From positions 840,116 to 904,115 of the forward strand of contig CAJINV010000014.1 of the NCBI GenBank assembly GCA_905178155.1: a stretch of 64,000 bases of DNA, given 5' to 3'. The notes under the pieces were generated by a model. It did no database searches. It worked only from the letters and a program-made list of their open reading frames with translations, and was not told the DNA's origin. The DNA comes from Amoebophrya sp. A120 (lineage: Eukaryota; Sar; Dinophyceae; Syndiniales; Amoebophryaceae). The translations under genes were made by a program, and so were the position numbers. Shown here piece after piece: positions 33,728 to 45,700 of the stretch; position 1 is the stretch's first letter, and each line of letters begins with the position of its first letter.

Positions 33728-36700
33728 TTATTTCGTGCAAGAGTCATCAGTTCTCTGTGTGATACGCGTGCTGTTGATCGCTCTGCTACTACCTCCGCCA
33801 ACCTCGGCCTGCTGCTCATCTACCGGGGTTGCAACTTCTTCCCCGGCGGGTGGGTAGGTCTCTGGACGTGTGGTAGCCGCTGCGTCGGCTCCTGCTCCCT
33901 CGTGCTTTTCCTCCTGTTCGGCCAACATCGCCTGAATCTGCGCTCGCTTCTCCGCCCGTGCCTTTTTGCGCGCCGCTTTAGCCTTTATCCTGGGCAAAAA
34001 GAACGTAAATACTACCCACACTCTACTTAGCGGAGCTGACGATCGTGCCGCTATGCAAATCGAGACGCAGTTCTGACAATCACGGATTGACAAGTTCTTT
34101 TTTCCGTCTGGTAAAAACGCCATTCTTACTTCAACACACACGTGCTGAGCCACGGTGGTCTGTCACACGGCCGCATAATCTATCACCGACTTGCTCCTTC
34201 CTCCACTGCATATCATTTTGCAAGATTTATTGCGTGAGGACAACCCTGGTTGTGTGGGTAAGTAAAGTACGTTTATTTCACAAAGGATAGCCTTCTTCTT
34301 TTCTTGGTACTCCTTCTCGTCCTTTTCGTCCAGATGGCGGTAAATCGCATCCATCCCTTTCTTCCCGGCCGCAAAAGACCCGACTCCGAGCGCGCCCGTG
34401 GCTGCCAATCCCAAAGCCGGGACGTATCAAATGTAAATATGTCTGGGTCTGGAAGAATGCATGTTTGTCATGCTTGTCTGGCATGACTCTTAAATCTTTC
34501 ATGCACGTTACCCAAGAGCCCCACTTGTCTGTGATGCAGTAGTAGTAGTAGTACCATTTAACTCCTGGCGGGTCGGCGTTAGAACAGATTTAGCCTCTGC
34601 CAATACCTGGGCGTTAGAACAGATTTAGCCTCTGCCAATACCCCTAGGTGGAGACACGGTCCACTTCCTAACTACCACCCGGCTGCACCTGCCAAACCGC
34701 TATCGATTGCTTACGCATGACTACAACCAGTGGGCGCTATGTGTGGCTGACCTGCCTTACCATCCAAGCCCGCGAGCAAGGTGGAGTTCCAGTTTTGCCT
34801 TGATGGGTTAGTCTTACAAACTTGCTCGAAGGACTACGTGCGTGGCCGGTTGCGCGCTAAAAAGTATACTGGGGGTCTAATGATCAGACACGGTGATCCT
34901 ATCACGATGGCGGGCAACCCAACGGCGTGTCCCTTTCAGACACGTTTTGCCGATCTTCTTCCCGCGCCCTTTTATATGCGTTTCCATAGAAACGGCCCGC
35001 GGAGCTCCGCATTCGCAGAGCCGCCATCGCGCCCGCCCCGGGGGGACCCCTTGGGGAAGGGGGGTGCTGCCTTAGCGCAGTCTTTTAAAATAGCAACCCT
35101 GGCACCACTTCTTTTATATAGTTTTTCTTTCTTCTCTTTCTTTTTCTTTTCGTTTCCTAATGCGTCAGCGCATGCGGTTCGGCGGTACGAGGGGAGGATA
35201 GGCAGCGCCGTGCCTTTACGGCTGGCGGGAACGAAATGATTAGCATCGCCGCACCCCTCCGGGCTGGCGTGGAACGTGTCGAAAGAAGAACCATACGCAG
35301 TCGCCTCATTTTTTTTCGCTCTTTTCTGTTACATTTTTTGTCTACGCTCTTCCCTCTGCACCCGCCAGAACACCCCGCATTTTCTTTTTCGCTTTGAGCC
35401 CCGGTCTGTGTCTTCTTTGCTCCTTTATTTCATTCATGTATAAGGCCTCACATTGCCTCTACTTTGCTATCCATTCATCAATCTCATCCAAAAGAAATAA
35501 ACGTATTGCAGTCACTTTTTTCTCTTTCTTCATTCACTTTCCATCACTATTTTCTTTTTCTAGGGCTCTATACATTTGGGCTAGTTCTCGCTGCATAGGA
35601 GTTTCGTACTTCCTTTGCCTCCTCCTCCTCTTCTCCTCTTGTATCCTCTTCTCCTTCTCCCTTTGTACATTCTCTTTCTGCATCAATGTCATGGGGTCAT
35701 CTGCCATTAATTTCTCGACTGTGGGGAAATTGGAGGCCTCCGTCGTTCGCTTCTTTTTTTCGTCCTCGCTACCACCGTTTTGGCTCGCTTCCTTGTCTTG
35801 TTTCTCCACTTTTCTCCGTTTTTGCTGCTCTTGGTCCACCCCTTTTTCGTCTTGACCTTCCTCCGCCCGCTCCTTATTAATCGCGTCCCTTTTCTCCTCT
35901 TCCCCCCACGCCACCAGATTCCGAAAAAATGTTCGCGTTGCCTCTTCTGGACCCTGATCTATATAGTATCCCTGTCCCATCGCCCCTCTTTTAAACACGT
36001 ATCCTCTCCGAGTGCCTTCATATTCTTGCGCCTCGTAGAAGCTTTTTTTTTCTTCTTCTTCTCCGTTTTCGCTGATCCTTTCTTCTTGGTCTCCTTCCTC
36101 CCGCCCCCTTTCTTTTTCGTTTAACTTTCTACCATCATCTTCTTTATTCGCCTCCTCTACCTCCTGCAACAGTTTCGTCGCTTTCTGGATTATTCTGAAT
36201 GCCCCCTGCGCCATCTCGTCACCAGTTTCCTCTGCTTTCTTCTTCTCTTTCTCGATTAGTCGCAGTATAGTTTCAGAGAGTGTCTCTCCTTCCCTTCTTT
36301 CTTCCCCTTTTTCTTCTTGTTTTCTTTCTACATATTCCCGGCTATTTCTGCTTTGACTACTTGCAGCGCCACTCCCCTTTCCTACCCTCTCTGTGTTGGT
36401 GTTCTTTTTCGTTTCTTTCCTCTTTTGTGATTTCGCGCTGTCTTTCTCTCCTAAGCCTTGCTTCATTTCCTCGCCATCCCCAGCTTCTGCCTTTTCTTTC
36501 TTTTTGTCCCCTTCTGTCTCCTCATCCTTCATTTTCCTATGTATGTATACCTGCCTTTCTATTTTTGACATTTCCGGCCATTCCCACACCGGTTTCAGTG
36601 GAATCCGCTTCGTCCCAAAGTCGAACCGCACCCAGTCCGTATACTCATTGTCGTGATTTAACACATTGGCCACCCTGAGCGGTATCTCTTCTTTTGTCCC

Positions 36701-39700
36701 TCCGTCTATATTTCTTATCGTTTCTGCTCTGCTTGCATTTCCTTTTTCCCTTCTCGTTACTATATTTAGGCCCGGGTCCTCACTTTCGGCTTTTTCTATT
36801 GTCTCCTGTAGCTCCAAGCCTATTCCGTGCCCTTTGCGTAGTATCCCTCTGGTCTTCTCCCTTAACTCGTTGTAGTCTAGCAGTATAATCTGCACCGCTC
36901 CGCCTTCTTTCTTCCTCTTCTCTGTGACTATTTCTATGGCCCTCATTGCGTTGTTGCAATATGCCACGAAAGTCCTTTCCTCTGTTCTTATTTCAGTCTT
37001 TAGGTGCTCCACTTTTGTCTCTATCGTCCTCAGGTGTGTCTCCGTCCTTTCACTTGCCTCCTGTACTGTGACGGTTGTACTTCTTTCGTTTCCGGCATGC
37101 TTCACCCATATTTTTTGCATCCTATTGCTCTGACCTTTCTTCCCGAGGCCTCCTTTTCTGTTCCTGCTGACTACCAAACCCGCGTTCCCCCTGTGTGTAT
37201 ACTGATCCTCTACCCTTAGGGGGGCCCGCGCGCTTCTCTCCTTCACGATCCCCACTGCACGCAGGTCACTCCCCGGCGATAGCCTGACTGTCGCGCCGTC
37301 CTTCAGCGCCCGCAGCAGTGCTATGTCGGCTTCTTTTCTTTTCAGCATTTTTCGTTCTTCTGTTTTCGGGATGCCCGCCTTTGCTTCGCCTACTACCTTC
37401 ACTGGCGTCGTTGCTAATGGTGCGAACAAGGCCGGGTCTGTTAGGTAGTTTGCCTGCGCCGTTGCCCGCAACGTTTTCAGTCCCATCGTGTACGGGTCAG
37501 CTAGTCCGAGTAAATTCATCCCGAACACTACCCTATAGAATGTCTCCGCCGTTGTTTCTGTTCGGGCCATCAGCTCTTCCACTGCCTCCGTTGTCATTCC
37601 CAATGTTTCGGCTATTGTCAGCGCCATTTCGCCCATCAATTCCGCCCAGTCTCCTAGGTCGAAATATAAATGCATCACTGGCAGGAAGTATATCATTGCC
37701 GACACGAAGAAGACCTGCACTACCCACGTGAGTTCTTCGCCGTTGAGCCTTCCCCTTTTCGCCATTACTTGGAACGCCAAGTGTTGTCCTATCCCTATAC
37801 TTTGTCTTACCTGCCCCCGCAGGGCCTTGGCTTGCTCCGTTTTGTCTTTTGGCACTATTTTGATCCCCAGAATCTTCAGAAATATCTTTTCCTCGAACAA
37901 AATCCCGAAAGGCTGGAAGGCCTGTCTGATCACGTTTACCTTCAGCGGGTCTTCTATCGACGTTGCAACTTCGCACTTCTGTGGTGCCAAGAATTGTCCT
38001 TCGGTTGCGTATATTTCCTCATATGCCCAGCATGCTGCTCTGAGCGCGCGCGCTACTATTTGTATATCTTCGATAAAGAACTTTATTACAACTGTGCCGT
38101 CGTCCACGTATTGCACGCATAGGGTCCATCTTCTTTTCCCGTCTCCGGGGAGTGTTCCTGAGTAGTATCGAGTCTCCACCCTTTTTCTTTTCTCATTCAC
38201 CTTTCTTTTTCCCTGCTCTGTCGTTACCTTCTCTCCCTTTCTGTATCCCGTGACTACTGGCTGGGCTTCTTTGAGGTAGATCTCGTCGACTTCTTCTCTG
38301 ACATTGTAATCGGGGAAAGTTGTATCGATGTCGCCCCCTTTGTAAAGCCTTTTAATCCTCGTTCTCATCTTTGCTTCTGCTATTTTTAGCCTTTCCTCTT
38401 CAGCCCTACCGTCTTCATTAAAGATTTCTTCGAGGAATTCCGCGATTATTTCTACCCCTGGGAGGAAAATCAGGGTCCCCGCTAACATCGTTTCTACTGC
38501 GCCCTGAATGAGTTCGCGGTGTCTTAGTACATGTCCGTAACAATCCCCGTTTCTGATCCATAAATCCTTTGTCCACGCTGTTACTATTATCAACTTTATG
38601 AAACACGGGTGTAGTTTTGCAGCTCTGTATGCTGCTACTGCCCTCGGTAGCCCTATATTGTTGAAATAGTTGGACGCATCTAGCCCAAAGACTACCGTCT
38701 CCTTTCTTCTTTTCCCCTTCCCATTACCTCCCTCCTCTCTTTCGTCCGGTGTTTCCGCTTCGCCCCCCTTGCAGAAACGCAGTTTGTCATGCAGAATAGG
38801 CAACACCTAGAAGCTCAGAAACTTGTCATGCTGAGCCAGTACTTGTGGCCTCATCATGAGACGCCGCTTAGCATCACAAGTTTCCAGACCCAGACATTTT
38901 TACATTTGATAGGGCGGCCGCATCCTCCATGGGCGTGTCCTTCAAGGGGCTCTTATGGATCAAATCCTTCAGCAGGTCCGAATCCTCGGGAGGGGCAACG
39001 ACTGTGTTGTGGTAGTGGTTTTTGTTTCATGTACGACTTTTTTGTTTTTCGAGTAGAAGTCGGTCACTTATATGTAATTGATTCCTGTCCGGACTCGAGG
39101 ACGGCGGAATTTGCGTTCAACGTCGACGTGCGCCGTCATTCGGGCAGCTTGCTGCCGTGCTGCGCGGCACCAGCTACAGCATGTTCATCACGCGCTGTGC
39201 CGCACGGGAAGCCAACACATTCTACTTGCCAGCCGACCTACAACAACAACTCAGAGTGGGAAAACAAAAGGGAAAAAGCAGCAGCAGAAAAACATAGCTG
39301 CCAAGTTCAGAAAACCAAAAAAGTACCACGCGGCGCACTCGTCGAGGGAGGGACCGTCTCCGCCCCCGGGGCCTTTTCTTCGACGTCAGCACCGGCTGTC
39401 TTGGAGCGGCCTTCTTCGCGCGTCTCCGCCCCCGGGGCCTTTTCTTCGACGTCAGCACCGGCTGTCTTGGAGCGGCCTTCTTCGCCCGTCTCCGCCCCCG
39501 GGACCTTTTCTTCGACGTCAGCACCGGCTGTCTTGGAGCGGCCTTCTTCGCCCGTCTCCGCCCCCGGGACCTTTTCTTCGACGTCAGCACCGGCTGTCTT
39601 GGAGCGGCCTTCTTCGCCCGTCTCCGCCCCCGGGACCTTTTCTTCGACGTCAGCACCGGCTGTCTTGGAGCGGCCTTCTTCGCCCGTCTCCGCCCCCGGG

Positions 39701-42700
39701 ACCTTTTCTTCGACGTCAGCACCGGCTGTCTTGGAGCGGCCTTCTTCGCCCGTCTCCGCCCCCGGGACCTTTTCTTCGACGTCAGCACCGGCTGTCTTGG
39801 AGCGGCCTTCTTCGCCCGTCTCCGCCCCCGGGACCTTTTCTTCGACGTCAGCACCGGCTGTCTTGGAGCGGCCTTCTTCGCCCGTCTCCGCCCCCGGGAC
39901 CTTTTCTTCGACGTCAGCACCGGCTGTCTTGGAGCGGCCTTCTTCGCCCGTCTCCGCCCCCGGGACCTTTTCTTCGACGTCAGCACCGGCTGTCTTGGAG
40001 CGGCCTTCTTCGCCCGTCTCCGCCCCCGGGACCTTTTCTTCGACGTCAGCACCGGCTGTCTTGGAGCGGCCTTCTTCGCCCGTCTCCGCCCCCGGGACCT
40101 TTTCTTCGACGTCAGCACCGGCTGTCTTGGAGCGGCCTTCTTCGCCCGTCTCCGCCCCCGGGACCTTTTCTTCGACGTCAGCACCGGCTGTCTTGGAGCG
40201 GCCTTCTTCGCCCGTCTCCGCCCCCGGGACCTTTTCTTCGACGTCAGCACCGGCTGTCTTGGGGCGGCCTTCGTCGACCTTCTCCCCCTCCTGGGCCTCT
40301 TCTTCGACGTCAGCACCATCTGGTTCTTCAGCTCCTTCTGGTTGTTCTTGCCCAAAATTGATGAAATCCTTCCCCTTAACATCAACCTTTCTCAGTTGGC
40401 GGTCGCCGTCCTCGGGGCCATCGTTCTCCTGAGCGAGCTTGTCCTCAAGTTGCGTTATCCTTTGCATGAATGTTCCCACCTCCCGTGCCGTGCGAACAAC
40501 ATACAAGAGAAGAACTTATAGCGAGTTGATGCGCGCATGGCAAATTTTTCATCATCTCGTATGTAAGCATGCAAGTATGACCGCCAGCTCGCGTCGAACC
40601 CCTTGATCACGTCAGAAATCTTCATGAAAAACCGTTAGGTCAGGACATCTCCGACGATGGAAAAGCGCTACAGAAGATACGTTTACGCGCCTCGACGACA
40701 TGCAGCTCATGCACCACCAGATTTTTCCGACTACAACTCTTCCTGAGGTGGGAACGTTTTTGGAACGAATAACTTCGTGTTGAAGTTTCTTCTCGAGCTC
40801 TTCGGCTTTGTCCTTTTCGTTTTCGACTTGGTTCTGCAGCTCTGCAACGTCGTCTTTCTTGTCCTGGAGTTGCGCCTGCAGCTCTTCGATTTGCTTTGCC
40901 ATTTCCTCTTTGCTGGCCGTTTCGTCCTCTTGCTGCGGCGCCGGTTCACCTAGGTACACGTCTCCGATCCGTATCCTGTGAAGAAACGACGTCCCTGCAG
41001 GCAAGGGTACTACTTGACATTACTATTACTATTTCTGAGAGCCTTATTCGCGAGTTCTTGTACAACTAGATACGAAAAATTTTGCTGGAATATTTCCCAG
41101 TATTTGATGCTAGTCTCGCGTCGTGCTTAGCTAGAATCTCATTTTACGTTTTACACGAAGTAGCAGGCAGGGCAACAACAAACTCTCTTGTGCTGCCTGT
41201 TGAGTAGATCAACATCGACCGGCAGGCGCGACCGCGGGGTGTTGCAAATCATAAAACTTCTCAACTTACTAATGCACAGAGAGCACCGACGCTGAACCGG
41301 ATCTTCAGAGAGTTTTCTGAAGCAGGTGCACATCAAATACAAATTCAAATCAAAATCGTCCATGCAAAAAAAAAATCGCATACATGCAAGTATCGCCAGA
41401 AGTGACGTTGTTACACCGGGGATACTCACCTTGTCAAACTCCTTCTCGTATGAACTGCAAAAGTATCGTACTCGTATCAATGCATTACAAATTTTCTCAG
41501 CATGAGAAATAAAATTTGTCATGCTGATTTACCTTAAGAAAAATATTTGTAATGCAAGATTTGCATTTATACGAATACGATACTTTTGCACAGGATATCA
41601 TGGACAGTTGATCGTCTTGTCCGCTGTACCGGTCAAACTCGCTCGCCAGGCCGCGCTGTCAAATGCAAACATGTCCGGGTCTGGCCGACTGCTGAATTTC
41701 TCACGCAGGTTTTGTTCCATACACCGCGAGGCCTGGAATGCAGGACCTAGCATGACAGAATCATCTTCTGTGGCGAGGTCTTTGTGCTACTTATCCTAAA
41801 AGTTTAAGAATCTTCCAGACCCAGAGGACATATTTGCAACGCATATACCCGCGTGGAGCCATTCCGCCTTGCTGATGGCGTTGTCACGACCCTCCTCCGT
41901 ATTGATGTCCGCCCAGACCTGCTTGACGGCACCGTCGCCCGGGGCCGTTGCTTGGTCCTCCGGGGTGGTGTCTTCAAAGGAATCGAAAAGCTATCAAATG
42001 TAAAAATGTCTGGGTCGGGAATGTGATGCTGTCTTTGGAAGGTAAAAAAATAAAAAATCTGTATTGCATGACCTTTTTTACCCCTCAACCATGACCAGCA
42101 AGAAGGGTTCAGTTTGTGCTACGCGGAGTGCGCGTTTCTCATGCGGAATACGCATCAGAAGGCCCTTTAAAAATCTGTGATGCTCCGCCATGCATTACAG
42201 GCATCATGGGTTATGCAAAATATGCATGACAAACCTCGCAATCTTCCAGACCCAGACATTTTTACACTTGATAAAAGCCACCAGCGTCCGTACGGTTCCT
42301 GGTTGAGTTCCTCCTCAACGTCGATGTCTTGCTCGTCTATGGGTATGGAAGCGTCAGGATCGAACTCGACAAAGTTGAATTTGAAAATGAAACGATTTGT
42401 CATGCATAAAATGCGACGCAGGAAGGGACTCTATTGCAGAGGACGCAAGGGAGGCAGATTGTAGCCCTGTTAAAGGGCAAGAGTTGGGCTGCTGGCTAGC
42501 ATGACAGAAGAGAGCTCCTATGCCCAGCATGACAGATTTGCTTTCGACGCCAGGAAAATTTGTCGTGCGACCTATATATAAACTGTGGGTCGAACTGGTA
42601 TCGATTTTATGCATCACAAATTATTATCCGATTCAACTTTGTTGATCTCGATCCTGACACTCCCATATCGCGCAGGGCCTTCGTAATATCGTCCACCAGG

Positions 42701-45700
42701 TCGTCGGTGCGGCAATCGGGGGAGTAACAGTCTTCGACTGCTTGCTTGACCTGGTCCAAAGCTTGTTGGTAAGCTTCTTTCCTCTTGTCGCCATCGTCCA
42801 TGTTGTCCAGCTTCTCCTGCAGGGTTTGCGCTATGTCCTCACCGTAGTCTCGCGCATGCTCCGTCTCAGGGGTCACGACGTCCGCCACCAGCGAGGTAAG
42901 TTCGGCCCGGGACATTCCGTCCCCATCCTCCCCTGCATACTTGTTGAAGTCGGCGGCGAGCCCACCTTGCTGCTGCCACTCTTCTTTCGTGATGAAATTG
43001 TCATCGCTCCCCTCGTATGGAGTGGAAATATGTCTGGGTCTGGAAGTGTGCAAGATTTGTGACGCAGCTCTTTCATTACCTAAGAGGTCTGGAACGCAGG
43101 AGGACCTAGCATGACAGACGCTGCGAGATCTCTCTCTGCCCATGCTGAATGAGAAACTCCCTCTCGATCAGGTCAAGAGTGGACAACTTTTATTCATTGG
43201 TAGCCATGCATATGCAACACACATATTTGCGCGCCCTTCCACACTTCGCATGACAAGTTTCAGTGTTCCAGGAGACCCGGACATATTTGCGACGCATACC
43301 TCGGGTTTCATCTCATCCCAGAGGTTCCCTATCGGGTCGTCTCCTGGGTTGTCGTAGTAAAAATGCTCGATGAAGTAGTGGGTGTACGAATCGTCGGCAG
43401 GAATAGGGTGCTCCATCTTGGTTGCTTCAGCGGCGAAGTGGTCTGTAACCTTTTCTGGTGTACAGTGCGACTCTTCTGTGCAGTCGTTGATCAGTTTTGC
43501 GAGTTGCTCCGTGTGCTCATGAGAAATGTTCGTCATGTGCTCATCCATGACATGTTCGCCCCATGCCTTCACCATATCCAACACGTCGTCACTAAACTTC
43601 GCCTTCGAGGTTTTTTTTCCCTTTTTTCTCCTGGTCGTGCTCAGAACTACCTTCTTCGCAGTTCTGCCCTGTTTCCTCGTGTGCGAGACTTTTCGCTTGT
43701 TCCGCTGCTGCAAAAACGAGTTGCTTGCATGCTCAGCATCCGGGACTGCCGCACCTTTATTTGCGTGGGGTCCCAGGCGGAGTTTCTTTCCGATCCGATC
43801 TAGCCATTCCACCCTGTCCGGTGAAAATTGAAGCATGGTGTCCATCTCCGCTGCTGAGGCAGCGGCCTTCTTCTGCTCGCTGGGATGTTCGAAAAAGCCG
43901 GCACCAGACTCCGTAGGGCCAAGCACCTCGTCCGGCGCCTTCTCCTGCTGCGCTGGTCCCGCGGATACCTTGCTCTTGTCCCCGCGGGGCTGTACTTCGT
44001 TCTTTCGCGGCGCCGCAGGCCCCTCCGTACTACGCGGTGCTGCGACCGCCTCGTCCGTCCGCGGCGCTGCAAGTGCAACCTCGTCCGTCGTGGCCGACTC
44101 TGCAGCCTCGTCCGCCGGCTCTCCTGCTTCCACGGGCCGCGGAGGAGTGGTGTTTTGTTCTTCCCGCTCCGACGGCTCCTCCTGATCATTTGTTTCCGTT
44201 TTCATCATCTGCTCCTCCGGCGCCTTCGGGTTGGCTTCTGCCTCGTCCGGAGATGAAGCGTTGAACCAGGTGAAAAAGGTCTTCTGTACCGTTGGCGGAC
44301 AGCAGTAGCAAATCTCCATCACGTCCTGCCTGCTCAGGGCCCTTGACGCCTCGGAATGCGGCACGCACACGGACTTGCAAATCTCGCGTAACTCCTCGAC
44401 GCTGAGCTTGCTGTCGCCGTTCTTGTCGTCGACTTTCTTCACTTTGCACATTTCGACCAAGTCCGGACAATATGCCTTGCAACTATGTCTGGGTCTGGAA
44501 GGATACAACTTGTAAAAATGCTACGTCTGGACTCTTCATAAAATCTGTACTATTGCGTGAAGAGCAAAATAGGTCCAGTTTTTGCTACGCAGAGAGGGCA
44601 CTTCTCATGCTGTATGAGCATCAGAAAGCCCTCGCTAAGGCATGCATCTGTGATGCTAAGGCATGCATCAGAAGGCCTGTGATGCTAAGGCATGCATCAC
44701 AGACATCATGGGTCATGGACAATATGCATGACAAAGAACCTGGCAATCTTCCAGAACCAGACATTTTTGCAGTTCATAGGTAATTGCCGATGTCTACTCC
44801 GTCGCCATCATGGTCCATGGCCGCGAATTCGTCCTTTGGTCCACCCGGTGCGGCCGGAGGAGAGGAAATCTGGGGGCGATGTGTTTTGTTGGGCAGTTTC
44901 TTCCCCTTCGCGCTCTTCAGCATGGCGTAGTCTAGATCCGGGTCGCTCGAGCTATCGCTCGCCAGCTCCTCTTCTCTTTTCCGTCGCTTCTCCGCCCTCT
45001 CCTTCTTGGCCTTCTGTGCGCCTAACAAGAGCGCCGCGCCACCCCCACCACCCGCGAAAGCACCTATCACCTCCGTAGGGTGGTCTTCAAAGGACTGTGC
45101 TATGTCTTTCTCATAGACCTGCTTTGCCTCGTCGAGGTATCCTGAGTAAAACGGGGCCCACACCCCATAGTCACGAAGATGGGGATCTCATCTGCTAGAC
45201 AAATAAATCGAGAAGGCTTGTGCACTCATCCGCATGAAAAATTAGAACACGCAGCTGCGTAGTCGTGCTTAGCAAAAAAACTGCTCCCCTGTCATCCTGC
45301 CAAGAAGAGCATGACTAATTTCAAGACACCATTAGCGGATGCACCTCATGTTGAGGGCGCCCATCCTGGGCATGAAAATATGCATGACAAGCCCGGCTGT
45401 GTATCTAAAAGACCAAACAATTGACAAATCTGGGGTGCGGACGTTTTTACTCAAGATACCACTTCTTGCTCGACGTTGACCCCGAACAGACCCGTACTTT
45501 CCGCAGGAGTTGCTTCCTCCGTTTGCCGCGCGACCGCGGCGCCCGTCCGCTCCGCAGCATCCCCCGCCGGGTGCGCCGCGGCCTGGGCGGTCTCTTGTTG
45601 CGCTCGCAGCGCGTCGCGGTCGTCGGCATCGTCCCCGATTCCGTCGTTGTTGGTGTTATCGTAGTGGGCGATCATGTCCCCTTCTGTCTTTCCGATCACT

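Larger units (their letters stand above)
34540..38769 (-). mobile_element. 5'-truncated LINE retrotransposon inserted in introner A4
   Basis: About 4.2 kb, minus strand, bounded by TGCAG at 34535-34539 and 38770-38774 (candidate 5-bp TSD). Its 3' end carries a short (CTA)n tail (plus strand TAGTAGTAGTAGTA after 34539), as in several non-LTR clades. It encodes a reverse transcriptase that begins just before motif A, so the endonuclease and the first RT motifs are missing: a 5' truncation typical of target-primed insertion. The 3' UTR of about 1 kb contains a 35-bp tandem duplication and a G/C-rich hairpin-like stretch near 35030-35075. The clade cannot be assigned by eye. Confidence 0.85.

Noticed and set aside
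34781-35239. Plus-strand 152-codon frame
   Set aside because: Falls in the 3' UTR of the minus-strand LINE.
39356-40320. CRISPR-like array
   Set aside because: Units are contiguous without unique spacers and code for protein repeats.
38789-40432. Plus-strand open frames of 547 and 427 codons over the tandem repeat
   Set aside because: Antisense by-products of a 66-bp repeat whose length is a multiple of three. The minus frame joins coiled-coil exons on both sides with matching phase.
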